Under the pieces are notes generated by a model, which was given only the letters and a program-made list of their open reading frames with translations, did no database searches and was not told the origin of the DNA. Positions 8,212 through 18,209 of a DNA stretch of 64,000 nucleotides are shown piece after piece. The stretch is from Pseudarthrobacter sp. NBSH8 (GTDB taxonomy: Bacteria; Actinomycetota; Actinomycetes; Actinomycetales; Micrococcaceae), in NCBI RefSeq assembly GCF_014217545.1, contig NZ_CP043178.1, forward strand, positions 2,790,001-2,854,000, written 5' to 3'. Positions within the stretch are counted from its first letter, which is position 1, and each line of letters opens with the position of its first letter. The position numbers and the translations under genes were made by a program.

Positions 8212-11211
8212 CTAGTTGCTGGCTGCAGGCGAGGGCGTCGCCGTGGGTGTGGGCTCCGGCGATGTAGTCGCCTCCGGCGATGGCGTAGCTTCGGGGGCCG
8301 GCGCCGGGATCTTGCCTTCGGCGTCGATAGCCTTCTGCAGGGCCGCAGCCAGTTTCTTCTGTTCTTCCCCATAGGCTGCAAAGTCGCCGGCCGCCAAGGC
8401 TGACTGGCCCGCCCTTATGGCGGCGTTCGCCTCATCCAGTGCGGCCTTCAGGTCTGCCTGGGCACCTGCACTCACCGGCGGTGTAGTCCCCGGGGTACCG
8501 GGGGTCTGGCCGGTGTTGTCGGAGTCACCAGCGGCAGCGCCTGAGTCGCCGCCGAAGAGTTGCTTCAGGGCTCCGTCCAGAGTCGGAGCAAAACCGACTT
8601 TGTCACCGAAGGCCACCAGCACACGCTGGAGGGTGGGGTAGGACGTCTCACCGGTCGACTTGAGGTAAACCGGCTGGACGTACAGGATGCCGCCACCCAC
8701 AGGCAGGGTCAGCAGGTTGCCGTTGAGCACTTCGGAAGCACCCTGCCTCAGCAGATTCAAAGCCTGGGACACCGTGGGATCGGAGTTGAACTTGTTCTGG
8801 GCCTGGCCTGGCCCGGGAACCTGGATCTCCGGTGGAATCTGGAGCAGCCTCAACTGCCCGTAGCTTTCCGCCTTAACGCCCTTTTCGTTGCCGGCGTCAG
8901 AGTCAGCTGCGAGGAAGCCGTACAGCACGTTGCGGGCAGTGCCGTTCACGATCTGCGGAATGAAGGAGGACGTCAGCTGGAAGGCCGGACTGTCCTGGTC
9001 CGGCATCTGCAGCGACATGTAGAACGGCGGCTGCTTGACGGCGGTATCCACGGTGGGATCGTTGGGAACACTCCACACATCCTTCGCCTGGTAGAAGCTG
9101 CCCGGATCCGTGACATGGTATCGGCCCAAAAGCTCACGCTGGACCTTGAAGAGGTCCTCAGGGTACCGGACATGGCTCATGACGGCCCCGGACATCTCCG
9201 AGTACGGCTTCAGGGATGTGGGGAAAACCTTCTGCCACGCTTTCAGGATGGGGTCCTGGTCGTCCCACGCGTAGAGGGTTACCGAGCCGTCATAGGCATC
9301 GACAGTGGCTTTCACCGAGTTTCTGATGTAGTTCACCGAGCTGTTGGGCAGGGCAACCGTCCGGCCTGAAGTGGTCTGCGAGTCCGCGGTCGCAGCGGAA
9401 AGCTGTTCCGGCCGCGAGTAGGGATAGTACTGGCTGGTGGTGTAGCCGTCTACGATCCACTTCACGCGGCCGTCTACAACCGCCGGATAGGCGTTGCCGT
9501 CAACGGTGAGGTAGGGCGCAACCTTTTCCACGCGGTCACGCGGGCTGCGGTCATACAGGATCTGGGACTCAGGATTGACACCGTCAGACAACAGCAGGTC
9601 CGAGGACTGGAACTTGATGGAGTAGAGAATCTTGTTGAAGAAGGTGCCTACGTTCGGCCCGGCGTTGCCAGCGAAGGTGTACTGGGTTTCCCCTTGGCCG
9701 GAGGGCCTGTCCTGCTCGCGGGGGGCCGCTCCCTCCGGCGCGCCGACAATGGAGTACTCCGGGGAATTCTCGCCGAAGTAAATACGGGGCTCATAGGTGG
9801 AATCATCACCAAGGACACCGGTGGACGGGATGCCGGATTGGAGGAACTCCGGCTTGCCGTCAACGGTGAACTTGTTTCCCTTGGCCGCTACAACTCCATA
9901 GCCATGGGTGTAAACAACGTGCTGGTTGAGCCAGCCCTGCTGGTTGGTGGCAACGTTCGCCGGGTTGAGCTCGCGCACCGCGATGACAGTGTCCTGGATC
10001 TTGCCGTCGACCACGTAGCGGTCGACGTTCAGCGCCTCCGGGAACTGATAGTACGGCCGGTACTGCTCCAGCTGCGAAAAAGCATCAGAGATCAGGTTAG
10101 GGTCCAGGAGCCTGATGTTGGCTGTGGTCTGGGCATCCGGGGCCAGCGCACCGGTCGTGGCGGTGTTGGTGGCGTTATAGCGGTCCACCTGGATCTGGTC
10201 CAGGCCGTAGGCGGCCCGGGTCATGTCGATGTTGCGCTTAATGAAATCTTTTTCGTACGTTTCTTCGGAAGGCCGCACCTGGAACTGCTGGATGACCCAC
10301 GGGTACACACCGCCGGCGAGGATCGAGGTGATGATCAGCATGGCAGTGCCGATGACCGGCAGGCGCCAGCGGCCAATAATCGCCGCGACGATGAAGAGGA
10401 TGGCCACCAGGACCGCCGCGACGGCGAGAATTGCCTTCGTGGGGATCACTGCGTTCACGTCCGTGTACAGTGCGCCTGCCCAGCGCCCGCCGTTGCTCTG
10501 CAAGGCTGCATAGCGGTCCAGCCAGAAATTTGCACCGAGCAGGAGCAGGAAGGAGGCACCTGTCACAGCCAGATGAATCTGCGCCGCGCGGCTGGTGAAG
10601 ACACCGCGTTCCATCAGCCGGATGCTGCCATAGAGGTAGTGGGTGAGGATTCCGGCGATGCCGGCCACCACAACCACGCTGATGAGGAAGCCCGTGACGA
10701 AACCCAGGAACGGAAGCGTCATGAGGTAAAAACTGATGTCCAGACCGAACTCAGGATCCGGCTGACCAAAGGGTACCTGGTTGATGAACAACAGCACTTT
10801 TTGCCATTGGCTCGCCGCAGCGCTGCCCGCGAACAGTCCAAACAGGATGGGCAGGCCCACCATGACGACGCGGCGGACCGGTTCAAGCTGGGCCTGGTAT
10901 CGATTCAGGTTGTCGCGCATCTCAGAGTCCGGCGCGTACACCGGCCGAGCGTGGTAGGCAACCCTAATGGCAAAAAAGACGGCCAGGAACATGAGCACGA
11001 AGCCGGCCAGGAAGATCCCGATCCGGGAGAGGTTTTCGGTCACAAACACTTCGAAGTAGCCGAGCTGCCGGTACCACAGGACGTCAGTCCACACATTGGC
11101 GAAGAAGATGAAGCCCACCACCGCGATGGCAACAACGATCAGCGTGGGCGTCAGGGCCCCGCGTCGCGAGGGGGGCCTTCCGGTCGGGATGGGGCTGGTA
11201 GGACGGGACAA
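8212..11211 (-). CDS. UPF0182 family large membrane protein
   Basis: About 999 residues, matching the family's usual length of about 1,000. The N-terminal third has around seven transmembrane segments, starting with [21 protein letters not shown] long extracytoplasmic region follows, with family-type blocks such as [29 protein letters not shown] and [22 protein letters not shown]. The C-terminus is an Ala/Pro/Thr-rich, probably disordered tail. The function of the family is unknown. The frame is open to 11277. I placed the start at the TTG at 11211 because GAGGT lies 7 bases upstream and it fits the family's N-terminus, but this is a judgement. Next to the YlbL-like protease, as I recall for Rv3193c and Rv3194c. 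Confidence 0.88.
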   Translation of the reverse strand: MSRPTSPIPTGRPPSRRGALTPTLIVVAIAVVGFIFFANVWTDVLWYRQLGYFEVFVTENLSRIGIFLAGFVLMFLAVFFAIRVAYHARPVYAPDSEMRDNLNRYQAQLEPVRRVVMVGLPILFGLFAGSAAASQWQKVLLFINQVPFGQPDPEFGLDISFYLMTLPFLGFVTGFLISVVVVAGIAGILTHYLYGSIRLMERGVFTSRAAQIHLAVTGASFLLLLGANFWLDRYAALQSNGGRWAGALYTDVNAVIPTKAILAVAAVLVAILFIVAAIIGRWRLPVIGTAMLIITSILAGGVYPWVIQQFQVRPSEETYEKDFIKRNIDMTRAAYGLDQIQVDRYNATNTATTGALAPDAQTTANIRLLDPNLISDAFSQLEQYRPYYQFPEALNVDRYVVDGKIQDTVIAVRELNPANVATNQQGWLNQHVVYTHGYGVVAAKGNKFTVDGKPEFLQSGIPSTGVLGDDSTYEPRIYFGENSPEYSIVGAPEGAAPREQDRPSGQGETQYTFAGNAGPNVGTFFNKILYSIKFQSSDLLLSDGVNPESQILYDRSPRDRVEKVAPYLTVDGNAYPAVVDGRVKWIVDGYTTSQYYPYSRPEQLSAATADSQTTSGRTVALPNSSVNYIRNSVKATVDAYDGSVTLYAWDDQDPILKAWQKVFPTSLKPYSEMSGAVMSHVRYPEDLFKVQRELLGRYHVTDPGSFYQAKDVWSVPNDPTVDTAVKQPPFYMSLQMPDQDSPAFQLTSSFIPQIVNGTARNVLYGFLAADSDAGNEKGVKAESYGQLRLLQIPPEIQVPGPGQAQNKFNSDPTVSQALNLLRQGASEVLNGNLLTLPVGGGILYVQPVYLKSTGETSYPTLQRVLVAFGDKVGFAPTLDGALKQLFGGDSGAAAGDSDNTGQTPGTPGTTPPVSAGAQADLKAALDEANAAIRAGQSALAAGDFAAYGEEQKKLAAALQKAIDAEGKIPAPAPEATPSPEATTSPEPTPTATPSPAASN

Positions 11212-11347
11212 ACTCGGTACCTCATAGCTGGTTGTCAGGTTTACATGAGAAGCGTGCGTGCGGTTGACGTCCGGCACCGGTCAAGCGTGTGGCAACGTCC
11301 GTCATATCTGCCACGAGTGGCGGTAAAGCTTTGTTCCTGGCCTCAGT

Positions 11348-12541
11348 CTAGTTGCTGGAGCAGACCGGCAAAGCGCCCGTGTCCTGCCCGGATCCGGAGA
11401 GTTCGACGGCGCGGCGCGCCTCTGCGATGTTCTCCACTTTGAACACTTGCAGTCCCTCCGGCACATGGCCCTCAACTTCGTCGCAGTTTTCTGCCGGAGC
11501 CAGGAACACGGTGGCTCCCCCGGCACGCGCGCCCAGCATCTTCTGCCGGATGCCGCCGATGGGACCAACGGCGCCGTCGGGGGTGATTGTCCCCGTTCCG
11601 GCGACGTGCTTGCCGCCCGTCAGGTCCCCCGGCGTTACGGTGTCGATAATGCCCAGCGCAAACATCATCCCGGCGCTCGGCCCGCCAACCTTGTCCAGGG
11701 AAATCTTCACGTCAAATGGAAAAGTGAACAGGTACTTGAGCTTGACGCCGAGAATATAGCGGCCCGCACCGTTGTCCATGGGAACGATGGTCTGAGTGAC
11801 GGATTCCCCTGCGCGCTGCACCACCAGGCTGGCCGGCGCGCCCTGACCGGCGGCAAGTTCCTCCTGGACGACGGCCAGTGAGGTGATGGGCTTGCCGTTG
11901 ATCGATTCGAAGATATCGCCGTTTTCAACCATGCCCGCCGACGGCGAACCGTCGGCGAGACCTGCCGCCTGGAGTTGCTGGCCGACGGGAATATTCAGTT
12001 CCCTGAGCGCCGATGCCACGGCGTTCTCCTGCGACGACGTCATGGCCACGGAGCTCTGCTCGTCAGCTTCCTCCTTTGTGGTGCCGCTGGGGTAAAGCAG
12101 CTCCACAGGGTGAACGGACTTGGACCCGTCCAGCCAGGCGGCGAAGGCACCCAGGACACTCACCGGGCCGTTGGGGCCGCCGTCCACATAAACGGTGGTC
12201 AGGTCCAGATTTCCCTTGGCGGGATAGGTTTCGTGGCCCGTCACGCTGATCACAGGACTGCCCTGGCTCTGGCCGATTGTGTTGAAGGTGGGTCCGGGGG
12301 ACTCCACAACATAAGGCACCGGGACGGTGACGGCCGCGATCCCCAGACCCAGCGCCAGAACGCCCGAAAGCATCATCACGGACACGCGCCGGTCCCCCGG
12401 CGGGGAGCTGCGGGGGGCAAATTGCCCGGTTGGCGGGATCCCGGCCACGCCCGTTCCGGGTGCCGCGGCACCCGCTGTGGCGCCGGCGTCGAACTCTGGA
12501 GCGTGGTCCTCATGCGGATGGTCGCCGCGGGTTGTAGTCAC
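11348..12541 (-). CDS. YlbL-type PDZ and Lon-like (S16) serine protease
   Basis: 397 residues. A disordered N-terminus is followed by a membrane anchor (about 53-75), a PDZ domain (about 190-255) and a C-terminal S16 domain with a Ser-Lys dyad: Ser289 in GGPSAGMMFALGI and Lys334 in GGIRQKMLGARAGG. It has no AAA+ module, so it is not Lon itself. The combination is that of the membrane-bound YlbL proteins, which cleave envelope or division-related substrates in other Gram-positives. The GTG start at 12541 sits 7 bases after a TACTGT -10 box and lacks a Shine-Dalgarno, indicating a leaderless transcript. It is divergent from the DUF2342 gene. Confidence 0.88.
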   Translation of the reverse strand: MTTTRGDHPHEDHAPEFDAGATAGAAAPGTGVAGIPPTGQFAPRSSPPGDRRVSVMMLSGVLALGLGIAAVTVPVPYVVESPGPTFNTIGQSQGSPVISVTGHETYPAKGNLDLTTVYVDGGPNGPVSVLGAFAAWLDGSKSVHPVELLYPSGTTKEEADEQSSVAMTSSQENAVASALRELNIPVGQQLQAAGLADGSPSAGMVENGDIFESINGKPITSLAVVQEELAAGQGAPASLVVQRAGESVTQTIVPMDNGAGRYILGVKLKYLFTFPFDVKISLDKVGGPSAGMMFALGIIDTVTPGDLTGGKHVAGTGTITPDGAVGPIGGIRQKMLGARAGGATVFLAPAENCDEVEGHVPEGLQVFKVENIAEARRAVELSGSGQDTGALPVCSSN

Positions 12542-12548
12542 TGAATCA

Positions 12549-12554
12549 ACAGTA
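12549..12554 (-). promoter_or_regulatory. -10 box of the leaderless YlbL-type protease promoter
   Basis: TACTGT on the minus strand ends 7 bases before the GTG start at 12541. Confidence 0.55.
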
Positions 12555-12672
12555 CGCGGTGCCGCCGCCGGCCAGCTCTTTGCCTACAGCGAACGTGACG
12601 CCTGTCCGGCAGACAGCCGCTCCGGCCCGGGGTACCGTGAAGTGAACAGTCACACCGACGATCGGCGGGATC

Positions 12673-14094
12673 ATGACCTCCAACCCACTCAATCCGTCCA
12701 ACGGCGACGATGCGCCGAAGGATCCGTTGACCGAGATGCTGCAGAACCTGATGGGCGGCAAGGGCATGGAAAACTTCGACCCTGCCGAACTCGCAAAGGC
12801 AGCCGGCCTGCCGAACGACCCCAATCTCCTCGCGCAGATGTTCTCCCAGGTCCAGGCCATGATGAGCGCCCCGTCCGAGGGGCCGGTCAACTGGCAGCTC
12901 GCGCACGAGAACGCCCGCCGGGTTGCCGCCAGCAGCGCCGACCCGTCCGTCACGTCCCAACAGACGCGCGAAGTCGACGAGGCCCTGCGACTGGCCGAAA
13001 TGTGGCTGGATCCCGTGACCGACCTGCCTGCCACCGGCCTGATCGGCCGTGCGTGGTCCCGCGCTGAGTGGGTGGAAGCCACCCTTGGAACATGGAAGCG
13101 GCTGACCGAGCCCGTCGCCAACAGCATCGCCAACGCTCTCTCCAGCGCCATGACCGAACAGATGCCCGAAGAGATGAAGTCCATGATGGGCGGGGCCTCG
13201 TCCATGCTGCAGAACATGGGCGGCGCGATCTTTGGGATGCAGCTCGGGCAGGCCATCGGCGCACTGTCCGCCGAGGTTGTCAGCTCCACCGACATCGGCG
13301 TTCCCCTGGCCGACCTGGAAATGGCGCTCCTGCCGGCCAATGTGACCAAGTTCGGGGAGGGCCTGAGCCTCCCCGAGAACGACATCCGGCTGTTCCTCGC
13401 CGTCCGCGAGGCAGCCCACACGCGGCTGTTTGTCCAGGTTCCCTGGCTGCGCGGCCACCTGCTCGGAGCCATCGAGGCTTACGCCCGCGGCATCCACATC
13501 GACACTTCCAGGATTGAAGAGCTGGCCCGCGACCTTGACCCCAGCAACCCTGAAGGCATCCAGGAAGCACTCTCCCAAGGTGTCTTTATGCCGCAGCGGA
13601 CCCCCGCACAGGAGCAGGCGCTTGAAAAACTGGAAACCGCCCTTGCCCTCGTTGAAGGCTGGGTGGACGAGCTCACCGCTGCGGCCACGGAGAAGCTGCT
13701 GCCCTCCGCCGGCGCGCTCCGGGAAACAGTCCGGCGTCGCCGTGCCACTGGCGGTCCGGCGGAGCACGCGTTCTCTTCCCTGGTGGGACTGGAACTCCGT
13801 CCCCGCCGCCTGCGCGAGGCGGCCACGTTGTGGGCCGCGCTAAAGGACGAGCGCGGTATTGCCGGACGCGATGCCATCTGGCAGCACCCGGACCTGCTCC
13901 CCACCGCCGAGGACCTCGATGACCCGCAGGGCTTCAGCGGCCGCCGCAAGCTGGCCGAGGCCAGCGACAGCGAAGTGGACGATGCCCTGCAGAAGCTGCT
14001 GAGCGGCGGCTTTGACGACGCCCCGCAGGATGATTCCGACGCCGGCGACGACGGGGACCGGCCCGCAGCCGATGGTGAGCAGCCCAAAGGTTAG
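12673..14094 (+). CDS. Zinc-dependent metalloprotease-like protein (DUF2342/Zincin_2)
   Basis: 473 residues. The central region carries a Met/Gly-rich helix block (MGGASSMLQNMGGAIFGMQLG) and a zincin-like motif region, REAAHTRLFVQVPWLRGHLL, followed by IEAYARG. The family is annotated as putative zinc metallohydrolase, but no substrate is established. The C-terminus is acidic and disordered. The ATG at 12673 has a GGCGGG ribosome-binding site, and a TACCGT -10 candidate lies at 12633-12638. Position beside the YlbL-type protease matches what I recall of Rv3194c/Rv3195, which suggests a functional link. Confidence 0.85.
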   Translation: MTSNPLNPSNGDDAPKDPLTEMLQNLMGGKGMENFDPAELAKAAGLPNDPNLLAQMFSQVQAMMSAPSEGPVNWQLAHENARRVAASSADPSVTSQQTREVDEALRLAEMWLDPVTDLPATGLIGRAWSRAEWVEATLGTWKRLTEPVANSIANALSSAMTEQMPEEMKSMMGGASSMLQNMGGAIFGMQLGQAIGALSAEVVSSTDIGVPLADLEMALLPANVTKFGEGLSLPENDIRLFLAVREAAHTRLFVQVPWLRGHLLGAIEAYARGIHIDTSRIEELARDLDPSNPEGIQEALSQGVFMPQRTPAQEQALEKLETALALVEGWVDELTAAATEKLLPSAGALRETVRRRRATGGPAEHAFSSLVGLELRPRRLREAATLWAALKDERGIAGRDAIWQHPDLLPTAEDLDDPQGFSGRRKLAEASDSEVDDALQKLLSGGFDDAPQDDSDAGDDGDRPAADGEQPKG

Positions 14095-14116
14095 CCAGAC
14101 CGCGGGTTCGTTCCTG

Positions 14117-14206
14117 ATGATGTCGGTGTCCTTGGACGGATTCTTCGAGGCGGCCGACCGTGACATCAGCTGGCACCTGGTGGATGACGAACTCCTCCGC
14201 CACTAG
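14117..14206 (+). pseudogene. Remnant of a dihydrofolate reductase-family (RibD C-terminal-like) gene
   Basis: Only 29 codons remain, reading MMSVSLDGFFEAADRDISWH followed by LVDDELLRH and a TAG. This is the characteristic N-terminal strand and cofactor-loop sequence of small RibD_C/DHFR-like reductases, which are normally about 180-200 residues. Similarity stops at the CTAG that supplies the stop codons of both this frame and the convergent metallopeptidase. No continuation is seen in any frame downstream, so I read it as a deletion relic. Confidence 0.6.
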
Positions 14207-14817
14207 AACCGGCAGTCCGGAGCCTCTGAATCATTGCTGGCCGCGGCCAGGCCCCGGGAGGTGGCGAAGGAGACGCCTTCCAGGAATGCCTTGGCCCGCA
14301 TCGTGTCGGGGTAGGCCTCCAACAGCTTCCAGAACGCGGCATTGTGCCCGGCCACCAGCAGGTGCGCGAGTTCGTGCAACAGAACATAATCGATGACCCA
14401 CTGCGGCATGGGCCTGAGCTTGTCGGAGAGCCGGATGGATCCTTCCGACGGCGTTGCGGAGCCCCAGCGCGAGTTCTGGTTGCTGACCCAGCGGACCGAC
14501 GTCGGGACTGCCCTGCCGCCGAAATACCGGGCCGAAAGGGCTGCGGCGTGGGCGGCCAACGCAGTATCTGTGGCTGGCTGCCTACTTCCTTTGCGTGAGC
14601 GACGCTCCCCCTGGCGGTGCAGCTTCTCCAGCATGCGGTGCACCCATTCAGACTCCTGCGCGGCGGTGAAACGGGCCGGAATGGCCACCACTGCTGTCCC
14701 GTTCTCCCAGAAGGCAGCCACGGTCCTGGTCCGGCGCGCCGACCGCCGCACTTCAACGCGTGCCCCGTCCGCCGTGGTGAGGGGAAGGGCGTCCTGTCCT
14801 GCCGGCCGCCGGGTCAC
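14203..14817 (-). CDS. YgjP-like (DUF45/M48-type) zinc metallopeptidase
   Basis: About 204 residues. The zinc motif HELAHLL is followed by GHNAAFWKLLEAY, the usual arrangement HExxH...H of the YgjP/WLM group. Upstream are the conserved WVSNQNSRWGSAT and LSDKLRPMPQWVIDYVLLHE. The substrate is unknown. The GTG start overlaps the uvrD2 stop as GTGA, so the two are translationally coupled and should belong to one operon. Earlier in-frame codons lie inside uvrD2 and are not family-like. The stop codon is shared within a CTAG with the reductase remnant on the other strand. Confidence 0.85.
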   Translation of the reverse strand: MTRRPAGQDALPLTTADGARVEVRRSARRTRTVAAFWENGTAVVAIPARFTAAQESEWVHRMLEKLHRQGERRSRKGSRQPATDTALAAHAAALSARYFGGRAVPTSVRWVSNQNSRWGSATPSEGSIRLSDKLRPMPQWVIDYVLLHELAHLLVAGHNAAFWKLLEAYPDTMRAKAFLEGVSFATSRGLAAASNDSEAPDCRF

Positions 14818-16949
14818 AGGGTGGTGCTTTCGACGAGCACCCGCAGCACGTCTTCGCCGTAGCGTTCCAGTTTGGACGGACCCACGCCTGCCAGAACCGC
14901 CAGTTCCTCCAGCGTGGACGGTTTGGCCTCCGCGATGGCGGTCAGCGTGGCATCCGTGAAGACCACAAACGCCGGCACTTCCGCGGCCAATGCAATTTCC
15001 TTCCGCCACTGCCGAAGGGCATCGAATGTCTGTTCTTCGTAGCTGGGGGGACAGTCGTTACAGCGGCCCACCTTCCGTTCGGCGCCACTCGCCAGCATGC
15101 TCCCGCAGATCCTGCAGGTGGCGGGGGCCGCCGATTTCCGGCGCGGCGCCGGCCCTTTTCCGCGGGCGCTGGAGCTGGCAACCGAGTTGGGCCGGAGCCC
15201 GTCGAGGAAGCGTGAGGGTTTGCGGTTGGCCCGGCCGCCCGGCGTGCGTGCCGTGGACCAGGAAAGCGACAGGTGCTCGCGGGCCCGCGTGATGCCCACG
15301 TAGAGCAGCCGGCGCTCCTCATCCACGGCTTCGGGTGTGTCCGCGAAGGAAATGGGCATCAGGCCTTCGCAAAGGCCCACCAGGAACACGGCGTCCCATT
15401 CGAGACCCTTGGCGGCGTGCAGCGAAGCCAGCGTCACACCCTGGACGGTGGGGGCATGCTGCGCGAGAGACCGCTCCTGGAGTTCATTAACAAAGTCACC
15501 GAGACTGAACTGCTCGCCGCGGACATGGACGAGCTCGTCCGCAAGGGCCACTAGCGCCGCCAAGGACTCCCAGCGTTCGCGCAGCGCGCCGCCGTTATGG
15601 GGTGGAGCCTCCGAGTAGCCCAGCGAGGCCACGATGTCGCGGACCAGTTGGCCGAGCGGTTCCGGTGTCGCGGTTTCGGCGACGGCCCTGGTGGCCGCGC
15701 GCAGCTGAAGGATGGCGTCGCGCACTTCCTTGCGTGCGAAGAAACGCTCACCTCCTCGGAGCTGGTAACTGATCCCGGCCGCAGCGAGCGCCTGTTCGTA
15801 GGCTTGTGACTGCCCGTTGGTGCGGAAGAGGACAGCCACTTGGCTGGCGGGAGTGCCGGCGTCGAGCAGTTCCTGGATCTTGATGGCCACTGTGGCGGCT
15901 TCGGCTTCATCGTCGGTGCATTCGGTGAACTGGGGCACCGGCCCCGCCGCCCGCTGGGCCACCAGTTGCAGCGGAGCCGCCCAGGCAGCATCGGCCACCG
16001 GTCCGCCGCCGCGACGGGCGGCAAGGAGATCGTTGGCCAGCTTGACCACCTGTGGCGTGGAACGGTAATCCCGGATCAGTTTCACTACGTTGGCCTCGGG
16101 GAACTGGGCTTTGAATCCCAACAGGTGCTTGGGCGACGCGCCGGTAAACGAGTAGATCGTCTGGCTCGCATCTCCGACGACGCACAGCTCGTCCCGCCCA
16201 CCAAGCCACAGTTCCAGGAGTCGCTGCTGCAGCGGCGAAACGTCCTGGTACTCATCGACCACAAAATGCCGGTATTGCTCGCGGACGGTGGCCGCGACTT
16301 TCTGGTCCTCCTGCAGGATCCCGACGGTAATCAGGAGTACGTCCTCAAAGTCGATGACGTTGCGGTCGGTCTTGACGTCCTCATAGGACTGGAAGACCCG
16401 GGCGACGGCGGTGAGGTCGAACCCGCCCGGGGTTCCCCTGCCCTGCGCGTTCTCCAGGTAGTTGGCCGGGGTGAGCATGGACACCTTGGCCCACTCGATT
16501 TCGGAGGCGAGGTCGCGGATGGACGCGCGGTCCGTGCTGAGCCGGAGGCGACGGGATGCTTCGGCGATCATCTGGGCCTTGTGGTCCAGGAGGTTGGGCA
16601 GGGTGCCGCCGACCGCCTGTGGCCAGAAAAACTGCAGTTGGCGCAAGGCGGCGGCGTGGAACGTGCGTGCCTGCACATTGCCCACGCCGAGGTCCCGCAG
16701 CCTGCTGCGCATTTCCGCTGCGGCCCGGGCCGTGAACGTCACGGCAAGGAGCCGCTGGGGGCTATACACGCCGGAGTGCACGCCATAGGCAATCCGGTGC
16801 GTAATGGCCCGGGTCTTGCCGGTGCCGGCACCGGCGAGGACGCACAGCGGCCCATTCAGCGTGCTGGCGACCTCGCGCTGTTCAGCGTCAAGTCCCCCAA
16901 GGATTCGTTCCTCAAGGGACTCGGCACTGTCAAAATTCTCTGTGGTCAC
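14814..16949 (-). CDS. uvrD2: ATP-dependent DNA helicase UvrD2 (SF1A) with Cys4 motif and HRDC domain
   Basis: 711 residues. The SF1 helicase motifs are in order: Walker A GAGTGKT near residue 40, motif II VVDEYQDVS, motif III GDASQTIYSFTGA and motif VI YVGITRARE. The C-terminus has a C-x2-C-x14-C-x2-C putative zinc site (CRIC...CNDC) and an HRDC domain ending in LAGVGPSKLERYGEDVLRVL. The order of helicase, four cysteines and HRDC is that of mycobacterial UvrD2, a 3'-5' DNA translocase/helicase. The GTG start at 16949 follows a weak purine-rich region. Downstream it overlaps the metallopeptidase; upstream lies nudC, as in mycobacteria. Confidence 0.93.
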   Translation of the reverse strand: MTTENFDSAESLEERILGGLDAEQREVASTLNGPLCVLAGAGTGKTRAITHRIAYGVHSGVYSPQRLLAVTFTARAAAEMRSRLRDLGVGNVQARTFHAAALRQLQFFWPQAVGGTLPNLLDHKAQMIAEASRRLRLSTDRASIRDLASEIEWAKVSMLTPANYLENAQGRGTPGGFDLTAVARVFQSYEDVKTDRNVIDFEDVLLITVGILQEDQKVAATVREQYRHFVVDEYQDVSPLQQRLLELWLGGRDELCVVGDASQTIYSFTGASPKHLLGFKAQFPEANVVKLIRDYRSTPQVVKLANDLLAARRGGGPVADAAWAAPLQLVAQRAAGPVPQFTECTDDEAEAATVAIKIQELLDAGTPASQVAVLFRTNGQSQAYEQALAAAGISYQLRGGERFFARKEVRDAILQLRAATRAVAETATPEPLGQLVRDIVASLGYSEAPPHNGGALRERWESLAALVALADELVHVRGEQFSLGDFVNELQERSLAQHAPTVQGVTLASLHAAKGLEWDAVFLVGLCEGLMPISFADTPEAVDEERRLLYVGITRAREHLSLSWSTARTPGGRANRKPSRFLDGLRPNSVASSSARGKGPAPRRKSAAPATCRICGSMLASGAERKVGRCNDCPPSYEEQTFDALRQWRKEIALAAEVPAFVVFTDATLTAIAEAKPSTLEELAVLAGVGPSKLERYGEDVLRVLVESTTL

Positions 16950-17017
16950 TTCTGCTGCTCTGTTGTCGCGACTGCCACGTGCTGGCGTCTGGCCAATGGT
17001 GATGCCTGTTCCGGGTG

Positions 17018-18040
17018 TCAGATGTCCGTGCGGTCCATGATTCGGCCCCCATACCAGTGCTCAATCAATGAGCGGGCGATGGACAGCCGGCTGGAGATAG
17101 TGATTTCACCGGTAAGCACGGCGTCCTGGAGTTCCTCCCGGCTGAACCAGCGCGCACGGGTTACCTCCACGCCGTCGGGCCTTGCCACGGCGTCTTCGGT
17201 GATGGCGGTAAATCCAAGCATAAGGGAGGCCGGGAACGGCCATGACTGCGAGCCCAAGTACTGGCATCCCGTGACCCTGACGCCCACTTCTTCGTGGATT
17301 TCCCTGACGACGGCCTGTTCCAGGGATTCGCCTGGTTCTACGAATCCGGCCAGCGTGGAGTAGTTCTTGGCGTCAACCGGCCCGCCGCCACCGAGCAGCA
17401 GCCGTCCGTCCGGCCCTACAACCGTGACGATGATGGCCGGATCCGTCCGCGGATAGTGTTCCGAGCCGTCCTCGGGGCAGCGGCGGACCCAGCCGCCGGC
17501 CTCCACTGCTGTACGGACCCCGCAACGGGGGCAATGCGTATGGCCGGCATGCCAGTTGGCGATGGCGCTGGCCTCGACGAACAACGCCGTGTCAGTGGGG
17601 TTCAGGACGGCAGCGATGTCGCGGAAGCCCGCCCACTGCGCATCATTCGGGATTCCCGCAGTGCCGGGCCCGGCAGGTTCGGAAAGGATAACGAGGACCA
17701 CTTCGGTGCCGGCGGCAAGATCCGAGCCGTCCAACGCGGCGCCAAGATAGATGACCTGCTCCGGGGCTGAGCCGCGGTCCCGCAGGTCAGCGAGCAATTG
17801 GGCCGCTGCGGGCAGCAAGAGCTGGTTGCCTTGTACCAGGGCCTGCCGCCCGGCTAGGACCACCGCCCGAGTATGCTCGATGTCCAGCAATTCCTCAACC
17901 ATGCCTGGCCGGACACGGTCGGCGGAGCCTCGGTCAACGGCAGCAGGGAGGACCGGCAGCACGGTATCGAACAGGTGGTTGGCCGGCAGCTGGATTGCCT
18001 GCGGCTGGTAGGCCGGTATAGCGGACTCCGCATGACTCAT
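17018..18040 (-). CDS. nudC: NAD(+) diphosphatase / NADH pyrophosphatase (NUDIX), NudC
   Basis: 340 residues. Hydrolyses NADH/NAD+ to NMN and AMP; NudC enzymes can also remove NAD caps from RNA. A zinc ribbon starts with CPRCG and ends in RRCPEDGSEHYPR, where the usual fourth Cys appears to be missing. The NUDIX box is complete (GFVEPGESLEQAVVREIHEEVG core, GX5EX7REUXEEXGU). The NADH-specific SQPWPFPxS motif is present as SQSWPFPAS, with Ser in place of Pro. The ATG at 18040 lies 6 bases after a TACGGT -10 box. It is divergent from the phosphotransferase gene. Confidence 0.92.
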   Translation of the reverse strand: MSHAESAIPAYQPQAIQLPANHLFDTVLPVLPAAVDRGSADRVRPGMVEELLDIEHTRAVVLAGRQALVQGNQLLLPAAAQLLADLRDRGSAPEQVIYLGAALDGSDLAAGTEVVLVILSEPAGPGTAGIPNDAQWAGFRDIAAVLNPTDTALFVEASAIANWHAGHTHCPRCGVRTAVEAGGWVRRCPEDGSEHYPRTDPAIIVTVVGPDGRLLLGGGGPVDAKNYSTLAGFVEPGESLEQAVVREIHEEVGVRVTGCQYLGSQSWPFPASLMLGFTAITEDAVARPDGVEVTRARWFSREELQDAVLTGEITISSRLSIARSLIEHWYGGRIMDRTDI

Positions 18041-18046
18041 GTGTCC

Positions 18047-18052
18047 ACCGTA
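18047..18052 (-). promoter_or_regulatory. -10 box of the leaderless nudC promoter
   Basis: TACGGT on the minus strand ends 6 bases before the nudC ATG. The only alternative signal is a poorly placed GGTGGA, so a leaderless message is the simpler reading. Confidence 0.55.
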
Positions 18053-18175
18053 CTGACTCGGGCTGACAATTTACATTCGGCGGGGCCATTCGGCAAGGAC
18101 ACGTGGCGTGGGCCTCCACACGGTGTGCCGAGGCCGACTTTTGCAGCATATCTGGAGACTCGCCGCCGCACATCG

Positions 18176-18203
18176 TTGTCTTGGACGCCACTCAATCTAC
18201 CGT
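18176..18203 (+). promoter_or_regulatory. Promoter of the phosphotransferase gene
   Basis: TTGTCT (18176-18181), a 16-base spacer and TACCGT (18198-18203), with the GTG start 6 bases later. The transcript would be leaderless. Confidence 0.6.
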
Positions 18204-18209
18204 GGAACG

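Noticed and set aside
9694..11442. 582-codon plus-strand frame across the UPF0182 gene
   Set aside because: Glu/His/Arg-rich shadow frame without motifs; the opposite strand encodes a full-length family member.
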